The notes under the pieces were generated by a model, which was given only the letters and a program-made list of their open reading frames with translations, was not told the origin of the DNA and searched no databases. Position numbers and translations under genes: made by a program. Positions 1 to 8,174 of a stretch of 64,000 nucleotides of DNA are shown piece by piece. Every line of letters begins with the position of its first letter. The stretch's first letter is position 1. This DNA is from Hungatella effluvii (GTDB lineage: Bacteria; Bacillota; Clostridia; Lachnospirales; Lachnospiraceae), in the NCBI RefSeq assembly GCF_003201875.1, contig NZ_QJKD01000006.1, forward strand, positions 186,001 to 250,000, written 5' to 3'.

Positions 1-69
1 CACATAGGGGTTTACAGCCGCCTCCCTCATCTTATTTTTTGCATCGAATTTTAATTCCTGCCTGTTCAT
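1..69 (-). CDS. DUF975-like membrane protein, 5' end only
   Basis: Only the first 23 codons lie in the window; the gene runs off the left edge. The start ATG at 69 is preceded by a strong AAGGAGGG ribosome binding site. The readable N-terminus, MNRQELKFDAKNKMREA, resembles the short conserved head of DUF975-family membrane proteins of Firmicutes, which begin with MNR-x-ELK and a basic helix before the first membrane span. The visible part has no membrane segment, so the family call rests on this head alone. It is the first gene of a transcript reading away from recG. Confidence 0.5.
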   Translation of the reverse strand, partial: MNRQELKFDAKNKMREAAVNPYV

Positions 70-117
70 ACATGCCCTCCTTATATGTCGCTGAACTGTT
101 ATATTTTTAACAGCATA

Positions 118-146
118 AGTCTATCACGCCGACTTATTATTTTCAA
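118..146 (-). promoter_or_regulatory. Candidate promoter of the DUF975-like gene
   Basis: Read on the minus strand there is TTGAAA (141-146), a 17-base spacer and TAGACT (118-123). This is a fair sigma-A match about 50 bases upstream of the start codon at 69. The -10 box is imperfect. Confidence 0.35.
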
Positions 147-185
147 CCATTTTCTGAAAATGTACTTAATATGAAAATAATACAC

Positions 186-2237
186 TTACAGATTTAGCTT
201 GTCATAACTTTTTTCCAAATACAGATTGAGTTTTTTGCCAAGCTCGGCGTGATCCTCTGAGCTGAGCTCCGGATCCTCATCCAACAGCCGGTTGACCTCC
301 TCAGACACCGTCTTTAAGATATTGGCATCGGTAAAGATGTCGGCCAGCTTAAATTCCAGATCACCGCTCTGTCTGAGCCCGAAGATGTCTCCCGGGCCGC
401 GCAGCTTTAAATCCTCGGAGGCAATGAAGAAGCCATCGTTGGATTTGCTCAGGATCGTCAGTCGTTCCCTGGTTCCATCCTGGCCGGAGCCGTCCACCAG
501 GATGCAGTAGGACTGGTGCTTTCCGCGGCCGACACGGCCCCGCAGCTGATGAAGCTGGGCCAGTCCGAAGCGCTCCGCATTTTCAATCATCATGACGGTG
601 GCATTGGGAACGTTGACGCCTACTTCCACGACGGTGGTGGAGACGAGAACCTTGATCTCCCCGGCGGCAAACCGTTCCATGATTGCATTTTTCTCTTTCG
701 CCTTCATCTTACCGTGAAGATATTCTACCGGGATCCCCGGCAGCGCGCTCTGGAGTTTCTTTGCATAATCCAGAACATTCTCCGCCTCGATCATCTCACT
801 GGCCTCCACCATGGGGCAGATCACGTACGCCTGACGCCCGGCGGCCACCTCCCCTTTGATAAAGGAATACGCCGTGTTCCGGTAGCTGGTGTCCACGACA
901 CAGTTCTTGATGGGAAGCCGGTTGGCCGGCAGTTCATCGATGATGGAAATATCGAGGTCGCCGTAAATGATTATGGCCAGCGTTCTGGGGATCGGCGTCG
1001 CACTCATGACAAGAACGTGAGGCTCGTCCCCTTTTCCGCCCAGCATCTCGCGCTGGCTGACACCGAACCGGTGCTGCTCGTCGGTGATGACGAGGGCCAG
1101 CTTGTCGTAGACCACTTTCTCCTGTATGAGCGCATGGGTTCCGACAATGATATCGGCTTCGTGGGAGGCGATTTTTTCGTAGGCGGTCCGCTTCTCCTTT
1201 GCCGTCATGGAACCGGTTACCAGCACCACCTGTTTGTCAATGCCATTTTCCTCAAACAGGGAGAGCATGGACTCGTAGTGCTGTCTGGCAAGCACCTCTG
1301 TCGGCACCATGAGAGCGCCCTGATACCCGTTGTAAGCCGCCTCCAACAGAGCGAGGACAGCGATAATGGTCTTTCCGGAGCCGACATCACCCTGAATTAA
1401 CCGGTTCATCACCTTTCCGCCTGTCATATCACGGAAAACCTCCGTAAGCACCTTGTTCTGCGCGCCGGTCAGCGCATAGGGAAGCTTTTTCACGAGGCTG
1501 ATCACTTCATCGGAGGGCGTCATCCGAAAGTGGCTTTCCCGGTCCACACGCCTGTCCTTTAGACGGCGAACAGCCATAAGAAACAGGAAGAATTCGTCGA
1601 AAACGAGCCGTTTCCTGGCGAAGAGCAGTTCCGTCCGGTCTGTGGGGAAATGAATATGTTCGATGGCAAAATTATATTCCGCCAGTTCATGGCGGATCCG
1701 CAGATCTAAGGGCATGTAATCGCGGACCATCTGTCTCACCGACAGGGCCTGCTTCACTGCCCGCACAATGGTCTTGTTGGGAAGCCCCTTTGTCTGTCCG
1801 TAGATGGGCTGCATGGAGTGGATAACCTCCCCGTAGGCATCGCCCAGAAAGATCTCCGGCTGTTCCATCGTAAGGCGTCCGTTTTTCTTAACCACCCGTC
1901 CGCGGAACACGGCGCGCATACCGGCCTTTAAAGTGGCGTGCAGATAAGGCATGTTGTACCAGGTAAGGGTCAGGGAACCCGTAATGTCCCTGATCATGGT
2001 GGTAATCACCTGAATATGGCTGTAACGCTTCACTTCCGCGCTTTTAAACAGCACTCCGGAGACTGCCATCACGGTATCCGGCTTCAGTTCTCCGACAGAG
2101 ACCGGTTCCTCGTAGGCATCATAGGCCCGCGGATAGTATTCCAGCAGTTCATCCACGGTTCCGATACCCAGCTTCCCAAACAGTTTTCCGGTCTTCTCAC
2201 CAATGCCTTTTAAGGTATCCAAAGGTTGTTGATTCAT
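186..2237 (-). CDS. recG: ATP-dependent DNA helicase RecG
   Basis: RecG is a branched-DNA helicase that remodels stalled replication forks and Holliday junctions. The 683-residue protein has the usual length and order. An N-terminal wedge/OB domain comes first, then helicase domain 1 with Walker A GDVGSGKTI, then a Walker B box reading DEQH inside VITDEQHRFGV. The SATPIPRT motif and helicase domain 2 follow, with QLRGRVGRG. It lies last in a run after the Asp23 and fakA genes, but a strong terminator-like hairpin separates it from fakA. Much recG transcription may therefore be read-through or come from a start inside fakA. Identity is secure. Confidence 0.97.
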   Translation of the reverse strand: MNQQPLDTLKGIGEKTGKLFGKLGIGTVDELLEYYPRAYDAYEEPVSVGELKPDTVMAVSGVLFKSAEVKRYSHIQVITTMIRDITGSLTLTWYNMPYLHATLKAGMRAVFRGRVVKKNGRLTMEQPEIFLGDAYGEVIHSMQPIYGQTKGLPNKTIVRAVKQALSVRQMVRDYMPLDLRIRHELAEYNFAIEHIHFPTDRTELLFARKRLVFDEFFLFLMAVRRLKDRRVDRESHFRMTPSDEVISLVKKLPYALTGAQNKVLTEVFRDMTGGKVMNRLIQGDVGSGKTIIAVLALLEAAYNGYQGALMVPTEVLARQHYESMLSLFEENGIDKQVVLVTGSMTAKEKRTAYEKIASHEADIIVGTHALIQEKVVYDKLALVITDEQHRFGVSQREMLGGKGDEPHVLVMSATPIPRTLAIIIYGDLDISIIDELPANRLPIKNCVVDTSYRNTAYSFIKGEVAAGRQAYVICPMVEASEMIEAENVLDYAKKLQSALPGIPVEYLHGKMKAKEKNAIMERFAAGEIKVLVSTTVVEVGVNVPNATVMMIENAERFGLAQLHQLRGRVGRGKHQSYCILVDGSGQDGTRERLTILSKSNDGFFIASEDLKLRGPGDIFGLRQSGDLEFKLADIFTDANILKTVSEEVNRLLDEDPELSSEDHAELGKKLNLYLEKSYDKLNL

Positions 2238-2255
2238 GTTTCTTTCACCTTTCTC

Positions 2256-2287
2256 AAAAAAGTTCCCGGGCAGATTGCCTGCCCGGG
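2256..2287 (-). terminator. Terminator-like hairpin between fakA and recG
   Basis: A 9-bp perfect stem (CCCGGGCAG at 2265-2273 with CTGCCCGGG at 2279-2287) and a 5-base loop are followed on the minus strand by a run of six T. The gap between the two genes is only 72 bases, so it probably attenuates rather than fully stops transcription into recG. Confidence 0.75.
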
Positions 2288-2309
2288 AGCTGTTCCTGTT
2301 TCTTCTGTT

Positions 2310-3980
2310 CTACTCTACGGATATCAGATAATAGTAGATTGGCTGACCGCCCGGATGGAGCTCTACTTCACAGTCGCCGAACGACTCCTCTGCCTTCTCA
2401 CGAAGCGTCTCCGCGTCTTCCTCCGACACGTCCGCGCCGTAATAGATGGTAATCAGCTCAGATTCGTCATCCACCATGGATTTGAGGGATTCCAGCGCCG
2501 TGTGCTCGATGGCTTTCCCCACCGCCAGGATTCCGTGGTCTCCGAGAGCCATGATGTCACCCTCGGTGATCTCGATGTTGTCAATCATGGTGTTGCGCAC
2601 CGCATAAGTAATCTGTCCGGTCTTGACTCGCTGCATCTCCTCGGTCATTACTTTCTCATTCTCTTCCGCTGATAAATCTGGTGCGAAATTGATCAGAGCG
2701 GTAATTCCCTGCGGGATCGTTCTGGACGGAATTACGATGACATGCTTATTCTTTGTAAGCTTCTTGGCCTGTTCTGCCGCAAGTATGATGTTCTTGTTGT
2801 TCGGAAGAATATAAACCGTATCGGCATTGACACGGTCGATGGCGTTTAACATATCTTCGGTGCTTGGGTTCATGGTCTGGCCGCCCTGAATCAGGTAATC
2901 GGCTCCAATTCCCTTAAAGATCTCGTCGAGCCCCTCGCCGACGGATACGGAGATGAAGCCGTAAGGCTTTCTCGGTCCTGCGTTCTTCTCTTCGTCCGCT
3001 TTCTGCTGAGCGGCCAGCTTTTCCGAATCCTTAATCAGTTTTTCCTGATGCTCTTCCCTCATGTTGTCGATCTTCATACGTGACAGGGAGCCGAAGGTCA
3101 GTGCCTTCTGAATCGCGAGTCCCGGATCGTTGGTATGGACGTGAACCTTGACGATATCGTCATCTGAAACGACAACGATGGAATCGCCGATGGATTCTAA
3201 ATATCCCTTAAATTCATGTTCGTTCTTCTCATCGTAAGGCTTCTCCAGATTCACGATAAATTCCGTACAGTAACCGAACTTGATATCGAAATCATCGGTT
3301 ACCGCAGCACCGCCTGATACGCTTCCGGCGCTCGCTGCGCCTTCCACGGATAAATCCAGTTCCTTGCCCATCAGGCAGTCGAGAGCGCTCTTTACGACCT
3401 GCATAAGGCCCTGTCCGCCGGAATCGACGACACCGGCCTGTTTCAGCACGGGAAGCATCTCCGGAGTCTGGCTCAGCACGTAATCGCCGTGTTCGATGAC
3501 CTTCTGACAAAATTCGATGATATCTTCCGTCTCTGTCACCAGTTCCACAGCCTTGTCCGCCATTCCCTTGGCAACCGTCAGGATCGTTCCCTCTTTCGGC
3601 TTCATAACGGCCTTGTAAGCCGTCTCTGTTGCTCTGACGAAGGAATTCGCAAGAGTCGTCGTCGTGATCTTATCCACCGTCTTTATTTCTTTTGTAAAGC
3701 CTCTGAAAAGCTGGGAAAGAATAACGCCGGAGTTGCCGCGGGCGCCTCTTAACGAGCCGGAAGAAATGGCCTTTGCCAGAGATTCCATGTCCGGATGCTC
3801 GATGGCCGCCACTTCCCTTGCCGCTGACATGATGGTCATCGTCATATTCGTACCCGTATCCCCGTCCGGAACCGGGAACACGTTGAGTTCATTGATCCAT
3901 TCCTTCTTAGCTTCCAATCCTTTTGCACCGGCCAGAAATGCTTTCTTCAGCATCTCTCCGTCTATATACTTCATACCCAC
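2310..3980 (-). CDS. fakA: Fatty acid kinase catalytic subunit (DAK2 domain, YloV/FakA type)
   Basis: FakA phosphorylates fatty acids presented by FakB binding proteins so that host or medium fatty acids enter phospholipid synthesis. The 556-residue product has an N-terminal DhaL/DAK2 nucleotide-binding domain with NVFPVPDGDTGTNM near residue 31 and SGARGNSGVILSQ-like glycine loops. A middle domain and a C-terminal DegV-like domain follow. The start is taken as GTG at 3980, 9 bases after AGGAGG; an ATG two codons later is the alternative. It follows an Asp23 gene by 14 bases, the classic yloU-yloV arrangement of Firmicutes. No fakB is in the window. Confidence 0.9.
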   Translation of the reverse strand: MGMKYIDGEMLKKAFLAGAKGLEAKKEWINELNVFPVPDGDTGTNMTMTIMSAAREVAAIEHPDMESLAKAISSGSLRGARGNSGVILSQLFRGFTKEIKTVDKITTTTLANSFVRATETAYKAVMKPKEGTILTVAKGMADKAVELVTETEDIIEFCQKVIEHGDYVLSQTPEMLPVLKQAGVVDSGGQGLMQVVKSALDCLMGKELDLSVEGAASAGSVSGGAAVTDDFDIKFGYCTEFIVNLEKPYDEKNEHEFKGYLESIGDSIVVVSDDDIVKVHVHTNDPGLAIQKALTFGSLSRMKIDNMREEHQEKLIKDSEKLAAQQKADEEKNAGPRKPYGFISVSVGEGLDEIFKGIGADYLIQGGQTMNPSTEDMLNAIDRVNADTVYILPNNKNIILAAEQAKKLTKNKHVIVIPSRTIPQGITALINFAPDLSAEENEKVMTEEMQRVKTGQITYAVRNTMIDNIEITEGDIMALGDHGILAVGKAIEHTALESLKSMVDDESELITIYYGADVSEEDAETLREKAEESFGDCEVELHPGGQPIYYYLISVE

Positions 3981-3994
3981 AGGTAGTTTCCTCC

Positions 3995-4351
3995 TTAATC
4001 TATCACTCTTACACCTTCAACGAAGATGTTGATCTTATCTACCGTCATGCCGGTGAACTCTTCTACTTTGTACTTCACATTTTCGATCAGATTGTCAGCT
4101 ACCGCCGAAATGCTGATTCCATATGCTACGATGACATGGAAGTCGATGGTGATATGGTTGTCCTGTATATTCACGTTAATTCCGTGCGTCAGACTTTCGC
4201 GTTTTAAAAGCTTAACAAGGCCGTCCTTCATGCTGACAGCCGCCATGCCGACAATACCGAAACATTCTACTGCAGTAGTGCCCGCGTACATAGCGATAAC
4301 ATCAGGGCCAATCTGGATTTCACCCAGTTTATTATTGATGTAACCCTTCAT
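3995..4351 (-). CDS. Asp23/Gls24 family envelope stress protein (YloU-like)
   Basis: This 118-residue protein belongs to the Asp23/Gls24 (DUF322) family, small soluble proteins linked to envelope stress and lipid metabolism. The sequence shows the family core: an N-terminal strand reading GEIQIGPDVIAMYAGTTA, a central amphipathic part, and a C-terminal VKYKVEEFTGMTVDKINIFVEGV segment. The start follows AGGAGG at good spacing. It is the first gene of the fakA-recG run and diverges from rpmB, a conserved Clostridia layout. Confidence 0.88.
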   Translation of the reverse strand: MKGYINNKLGEIQIGPDVIAMYAGTTAVECFGIVGMAAVSMKDGLVKLLKRESLTHGINVNIQDNHITIDFHVIVAYGISISAVADNLIENVKYKVEEFTGMTVDKINIFVEGVRVID

Positions 4352-4383
4352 AATTTTTACCTCCTATCATTCTGACTGATTTG

Positions 4384-4412
4384 ATTATACATTATTTTCC
4401 CAAAAAAAGAAA
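4384..4412 (-). promoter_or_regulatory. Candidate promoter of the Asp23-fakA operon
   Basis: A perfect TATAAT (4384-4389, minus strand) sits about 30 bases before the Asp23 start codon. The best -35 at 17-base spacing is TTTCTT (4407-4412), which is weak. Confidence 0.55.
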
Positions 4413-4430
4413 CAAATTTTTAAATTTCAC

Positions 4431-4459
4431 TTGCAAAAGTATGCAATTTCTGTTATCAT
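4431..4459 (+). promoter_or_regulatory. Promoter of rpmB
   Basis: TTGCAA (4431-4436), a 17-base spacer and TATCAT (4454-4459) lie about 58 bases upstream of the rpmB start. The leader contains no obvious riboswitch. Confidence 0.7.
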
Positions 4460-4517
4460 ACATTTGTTGTGGATTTTTATAACAGAAAATCCAAGTAGCG
4501 TTTAAGGAGGTGCAATC

Positions 4518-4703
4518 ATGGCTAAATGTGCAATCTGTGAAAAAGCTGCTCACTTTGGTAATGCGGTGAGCCATTCCCATAGAAGATCTAACAAGATGTG
4601 GAAAGCAAACGTAAAGTCCGTTAAAGTTAAAGTTAACGGAGGCAATAAGAAGATGTACGTATGTACTTCCTGCTTAAGATCTGGTTTAGTTGAGAGAGCT
4701 TAA
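4518..4703 (+). CDS. rpmB: 50S ribosomal protein L28
   Basis: L28 is a small protein of the large ribosomal subunit. The 61-residue product is full length. It carries two CxxC pairs, CAIC near the N-terminus and CTSC near the C-terminus, so it is the zinc-binding (C+) form. The start follows AAGGAGG. It has its own promoter and a strong terminator, so it is a single-gene transcript that diverges from the Asp23-fakA operon. Confidence 0.97.
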   Translation: MAKCAICEKAAHFGNAVSHSHRRSNKMWKANVKSVKVKVNGGNKKMYVCTSCLRSGLVERA

Positions 4704-4716
4704 TCATTTAGGAAAA

Positions 4717-4750
4717 CTCCAGGCTGATAAAACAGCCTGGAGCTTTTTTT
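4717..4750 (+). terminator. Rho-independent terminator of rpmB
   Basis: A 10-bp perfect stem, CTCCAGGCTG (4717-4726) with CAGCCTGGAG (4733-4742), is followed by seven T (4744-4750). Confidence 0.93.
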
Positions 4751-4846
4751 GTTTTACAGAAAATAGCTGCCAAAGCAGTTTTCGAACTCTTTATTTTAAC
4801 TGGAAACGGGTATCAGCACATCTCTCCCGTTTCCAACAAACACTCT

Positions 4847-4984
4847 TTACCAACAGAATAAGTTGTATCCCAGTACCATACAGGCGATGATGAACAATAT
4901 CGTCATGATTGTTGCCGGGATAAAAAGCAGAATTGCCATTCCTGCGCCAAAGCAGAACAGCATCAGACCACATACTCTCTTCAT
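4847..4984 (-). CDS. 45-residue hydrophobic membrane peptide
   Basis: I read this small gene directly from the sequence. ATG at 4984 is preceded by GAGGGA, and TAA is at 4847-4849. The peptide starts MKRVCGLMLFCFGAGMAIL and continues with a second hydrophobic stretch, so it is nearly all membrane. Basic residues sit only at the N-terminus, as in small inner-membrane proteins. It lies 56 bases after gerW on the same strand and may be the last gene of that operon. A 60-codon frame over the same bases (4791-4973) is charged and lacks a start context, so I prefer this one. Function unknown. Confidence 0.6.
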   Translation of the reverse strand: MKRVCGLMLFCFGAGMAILLFIPATIMTILFIIACMVLGYNLFCW

Positions 4985-5040
4985 ATAATCCCTCAATCCA
5001 TTTACATGCTATATGATATAGTATGCGGCTTATCCTCTTC

Positions 5041-5445
5041 TTATTCAGCTTTTTCCTCGTCTGCAGCAGCCATCTCTTCCGCTACCTTTAATGCCTCAGG
5101 GGAAACATCTTGGGAGCCCCCTGTAAACTTATTGACAAAATCAGGCACCATGTCCAGGATCTTCGTCATGGCATCCTGCTGTTTGATGTTGACCAGCTTC
5201 GTCACGCCGTTCTGAATGATTAAAATGGCGCTGGGGCTCATCTTGGCATTCATACCGCCTGCGCCCTTCTGCTTTGCGCTTTCAGCAAATGAACCGGCAG
5301 CCATGCCGCAGGTCACATCAACCAGAGGAAGAATGATGGTATCGTCCACCTTTACTGCCTCTCCCACTACGGTTTTTGTCGTTACAAAGGTATCCATACC
5401 CTTGAACAGAGCCTCCACTGTAGATGTAAAATAATTATCTGCCAT
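5041..5445 (-). CDS. GerW (YtfJ) family sporulation protein
   Basis: GerW/YtfJ proteins are forespore proteins needed for normal germination in Bacillus. The 134-residue product shows the family core: an N-terminal amphipathic part, TTKTVVGEAVKVDDTIILPLVDV, a glycine-rich block (GAGGMNAKMSPSAILIIQNG) and a short acidic tail. The start follows AGGAGG. It is 16 bases downstream of a DUF2953 gene; that pairing is common in spore-forming Clostridia and supports a shared spore role. Its presence suggests that the organism sporulates. Confidence 0.9.
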   Translation of the reverse strand: MADNYFTSTVEALFKGMDTFVTTKTVVGEAVKVDDTIILPLVDVTCGMAAGSFAESAKQKGAGGMNAKMSPSAILIIQNGVTKLVNIKQQDAMTKILDMVPDFVNKFTGGSQDVSPEALKVAEEMAAADEEKAE

Positions 5446-5461
5446 CTGAACTGTTCCTCCT

Positions 5462-6430
5462 TTATCGAAGCCATTTTCTTAACAGGCCTCTGAAATTCTT
5501 ATCGAGCAGCATCCTCCCCGCAATGAGAAGCAGTGTGCCGGCCCGGATTCTTCCTTTAAAATGTCCCTCCGCCGTAAATACCTGTCTGTCAAATACCGGG
5601 TAAATGTCAAGCTGCTTATGGCAGAACGGGTAAACCGCGCTGACCGCAGTTAAAACCTGACCGGTCGTATAGGGATCGTCGAAGCCGAATACCACTTCAC
5701 CCTTTCCTTTTTTTGGAAGGAGGTGGCGGATCAGCTTCTTTAGCTGCCTCAGAAGAAGACGGATTGTCTTCCGGTTATTTTCATTGGAAATCCAGGCTTG
5801 AATCTCTTCTTTTTTCTCTTTTATGGTTTTTAGTTTATCACAGATACCCTCGAAAGAATACTTAAGTTTTGCGAAAATTGACGAAAGCCTGTCGGCTGCC
5901 GCCTGGGCCTTTCCGCCGCTACCCTGACCTGGCTCTTCATTCAGCCGTGACGATTTCTGCGGCTCTATTTTCTGCGGCTCTTTGCGCTTTTCTTCTGAAT
6001 TTGTGCGCTCGCTGCCAGAAGCAGTGTTTTCGGGGAGTTTTCCTTCTTCCGTGAGCCGTTTCTTCCCGGAGTGTTCCACATCCTTCAGGATATCGCCGGA
6101 GAATTCTTCCGCATCCTCGTCAGTCACTTCCATGGCGTGGACCAGCATCTCTTCCGCATCCTCTCTGCTCTCTTCCACGGGTTTGAAGAGCCGGAAGCCG
6201 AACAGCCGGATGAGAATGGAGAACTCGTCCTCATAAGCTGCCGTTACAGAGATAATATGTAGCAGCCATGTGACACGGACTTTCCCTTTCAGCCGTTCGT
6301 AATAAGAGCCTTCAATCCGGTATCTGACCGGTACGAAGAGAATCAGAAGAAGCACGCCGAGAACGAGTCCCAGCAGAATCAGGACCAGAATTCCCAGCAG
6401 TTTTAAAATAAATAATATGATAGGAAGCAT
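5462..6430 (-). CDS. DUF2953 domain membrane protein
   Basis: This 322-residue protein has an N-terminal transmembrane segment rich in Leu and Ile (about residues 1-35), a soluble part beginning VPVRYRIEG, a charged low-complexity linker rich in Glu, Lys and Ser (about 120-190), and a C-terminal DUF2953 region containing GFDDPYTTGQVL. I set the start at ATG 6430, after GAGGTG and 7 bases after the upstream stop; the frame is open further, to 6463. DUF2953 proteins are usually found beside gerW, as here, and are presumed to act in sporulation. No enzymatic motif is visible. Confidence 0.8.
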   Translation of the reverse strand: MLPIILFILKLLGILVLILLGLVLGVLLLILFVPVRYRIEGSYYERLKGKVRVTWLLHIISVTAAYEDEFSILIRLFGFRLFKPVEESREDAEEMLVHAMEVTDEDAEEFSGDILKDVEHSGKKRLTEEGKLPENTASGSERTNSEEKRKEPQKIEPQKSSRLNEEPGQGSGGKAQAAADRLSSIFAKLKYSFEGICDKLKTIKEKKEEIQAWISNENNRKTIRLLLRQLKKLIRHLLPKKGKGEVVFGFDDPYTTGQVLTAVSAVYPFCHKQLDIYPVFDRQVFTAEGHFKGRIRAGTLLLIAGRMLLDKNFRGLLRKWLR

Positions 6431-6437
6431 GGACACC

Positions 6438-6833
6438 TCACATCTCGCCGGCTTCTGGAACATGTTCAGACATGTTTCGGGCCTGATTGTCGCGGCCGCT
6501 CATACACGGAGCGTGCGAGTGATCGTTTAAATAACCGGTCAAATCGAAGCCGCCGGTATTCCGGTACAGTTCATCTATAATCTGCCTTGTCACCTCCAGG
6601 GCCTCCCAGTAGTCGGCGGCAATTCCGATGATGAAGAACTCCTCCTCCCGGTACCACGGGGCCGAAAGCTCCATGGCCGGATAGATATCAAGTACATTAT
6701 TCCCACTTAATGAGGGTGTAATCACATAGGCCCCTGAAATCAGGCGGGAATTTCTGATTGCCTGAATGATTTGATACCGTTTCTTTTTCGCTTTGTCACC
6801 CACATATAAGTGGTCATACCAGCTTATCTTCAT
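6438..6833 (-). CDS. Conserved hypothetical protein, 131 residues
   Basis: I do not recognise a named family. The protein starts MKISWYDHLYVGDKAKKKR and is soluble, with no signal peptide and no membrane span. It ends in a His- and Cys-containing tail (NDHSHAPCMSGRDN) that might bind a metal. Its start overlaps the end of the preceding 446-residue gene by 20 bases, with GGAAGAG upstream, and its stop lies 7 bases before the DUF2953 start. It is therefore almost certainly translated in one transcript with them. I infer a Lachnospiraceae-lineage protein tied to the cinA-gerW run. Confidence 0.65.
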   Translation of the reverse strand: MKISWYDHLYVGDKAKKKRYQIIQAIRNSRLISGAYVITPSLSGNNVLDIYPAMELSAPWYREEEFFIIGIAADYWEALEVTRQIIDELYRNTGGFDLTGYLNDHSHAPCMSGRDNQARNMSEHVPEAGEM

Positions 6834-8154
6834 AATCCATCAGCTCTTCCAATAATTCCTTGCAGGTTTCTTTTTCCGCCTCGTCCCCGCAGCTTTCCAG
6901 GCTCCCTCTGATGTAGGATTTGATTTCATCAATAGAATGAAAGTACACCGGAAGGTCCGAGAGCACTTTCGCCATAATGGCGCGCATGACTGGTCTGGAG
7001 GTGCCGGAAAATACGGTTTCCAGCTGACCAAAATACGCTTCTGCGGTTTTTTCCAGGTACGCCCTGTCTACCAGCTCCTGCGTGCCGTCCTCTTCTTCGC
7101 CGCTTTCTGCGGTGACCTTCTTTAAATCCATAAAGGAACTTCCGGAAAGAAGAAGATCAACATTGCCGGCTCTCACATAATCGGGATCGGCGAGCAGCTC
7201 CGGTGTCTCCGGCGGAAATTCCGAACGGAGATATCTCTCATAATAGGCTTCCTGACGTCCTTCCAGCTGTGTGAGAAGCGCCGCGTCTGACTCTTCTGCC
7301 TCTCTGTCTCCATTTTTCGTTAAGTCATTCAAAACTCCGGTGATGATGGAACGATAGAGCTTCTCCTCGTTGACGTCGATTACTGCGTCGATTTTAGCGA
7401 GAGAAAGGACGTATAAGTCGTTGATAATTTCCTGCAGGCTTACGAAGCATTCTGCTTCTTCATTCAGCTCTGCACTCACACCCATAAGCTTCGCCTGGGC
7501 TTCTGAAAATGCCTCCGGTGAAAGGCTGCGGTAATCCATATGGCCGAATTGCTTAAGCGTCTCATATAAGGATCTGCGTCCCTCCGCCATCCCTTCCGGA
7601 AGGGATGCCATGGATTCGGTCTTAAGCGTATACATCATGTCATTTAAGCTGTCCACAGGAGAACCGGTATAAACCGAGAGCCCCTCCAGCACGAGGCTGT
7701 AGAATTTCTGCTTTGTCAGACGAACAGGGAGCTGGCCGATGATCTGGCGGATGCGCCCGTTCATAACGGCTGATTCCTTGGTATTCGTGATAAATGCCAT
7801 CAGCATATCCGTAAAGGTCTCGTCGTTGTAGCCGGTTTCCGGCAGAGTCTTATAGGACCTCTCCAGCCGGTTTAACACGTATTCGTAGATCTGAAAGCAG
7901 TCTGTGTAAGCCGTCAGAATCTCCACCTCACGGGTAACCTCTTCCCGGAGCTGGTCCAGACGGTTAAGGATCTCTTCCCCTTCCAGATACGCTCCGATGA
8001 GCTCATTGAGTGTCAGAAGAAACGCGCCGCCTTTTCCGGGAAGCTCCGGTTCCTCTGTCAGGGTTTCGTATAAAGTATAGTAATTGAGTGCCAGCCTCGT
8101 ATAAGAATATTGATACGCCGCTGTCATCTGTTTTTTTATGAAACGGGTTTCCAA
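6814..8154 (-). CDS. Hypothetical helical protein, 446 residues
   Basis: No family is recognised. The start codon is TTG at 8154, eight bases after AGGAGG. The product is soluble, acidic and predicted mainly helical, with many Leu/Glu-rich segments such as LLEELMDYEDKLV at the C-terminus. It has no Cys clusters, Walker box or signal peptide. It follows cinA by 20 bases and overlaps the next small gene by 20 bases, so the two form a translationally linked pair. A structural or adaptor role is possible but nothing in the sequence proves it. Confidence 0.7.
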   Translation of the reverse strand: METRFIKKQMTAAYQYSYTRLALNYYTLYETLTEEPELPGKGGAFLLTLNELIGAYLEGEEILNRLDQLREEVTREVEILTAYTDCFQIYEYVLNRLERSYKTLPETGYNDETFTDMLMAFITNTKESAVMNGRIRQIIGQLPVRLTKQKFYSLVLEGLSVYTGSPVDSLNDMMYTLKTESMASLPEGMAEGRRSLYETLKQFGHMDYRSLSPEAFSEAQAKLMGVSAELNEEAECFVSLQEIINDLYVLSLAKIDAVIDVNEEKLYRSIITGVLNDLTKNGDREAEESDAALLTQLEGRQEAYYERYLRSEFPPETPELLADPDYVRAGNVDLLLSGSSFMDLKKVTAESGEEEDGTQELVDRAYLEKTAEAYFGQLETVFSGTSRPVMRAIMAKVLSDLPVYFHSIDEIKSYIRGSLESCGDEAEKETCKELLEELMDYEDKLV

Positions 8155-8174
8155 TGTATTATCCTCCTGAAGAC

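Noticed and set aside
516..1400. Long open frame of 294 codons on the plus strand opposite recG
   Set aside because: It is antisense to a certain recG gene, has no ribosome site, and its translation is low-quality sequence rich in His, Arg and Gly. It is a shadow of codon use.
4791..4973. 60-codon minus-strand frame after rpmB
   Set aside because: The overlapping 45-codon frame (4847-4984) has a ribosome site and a clean membrane pattern, so it is the better gene.
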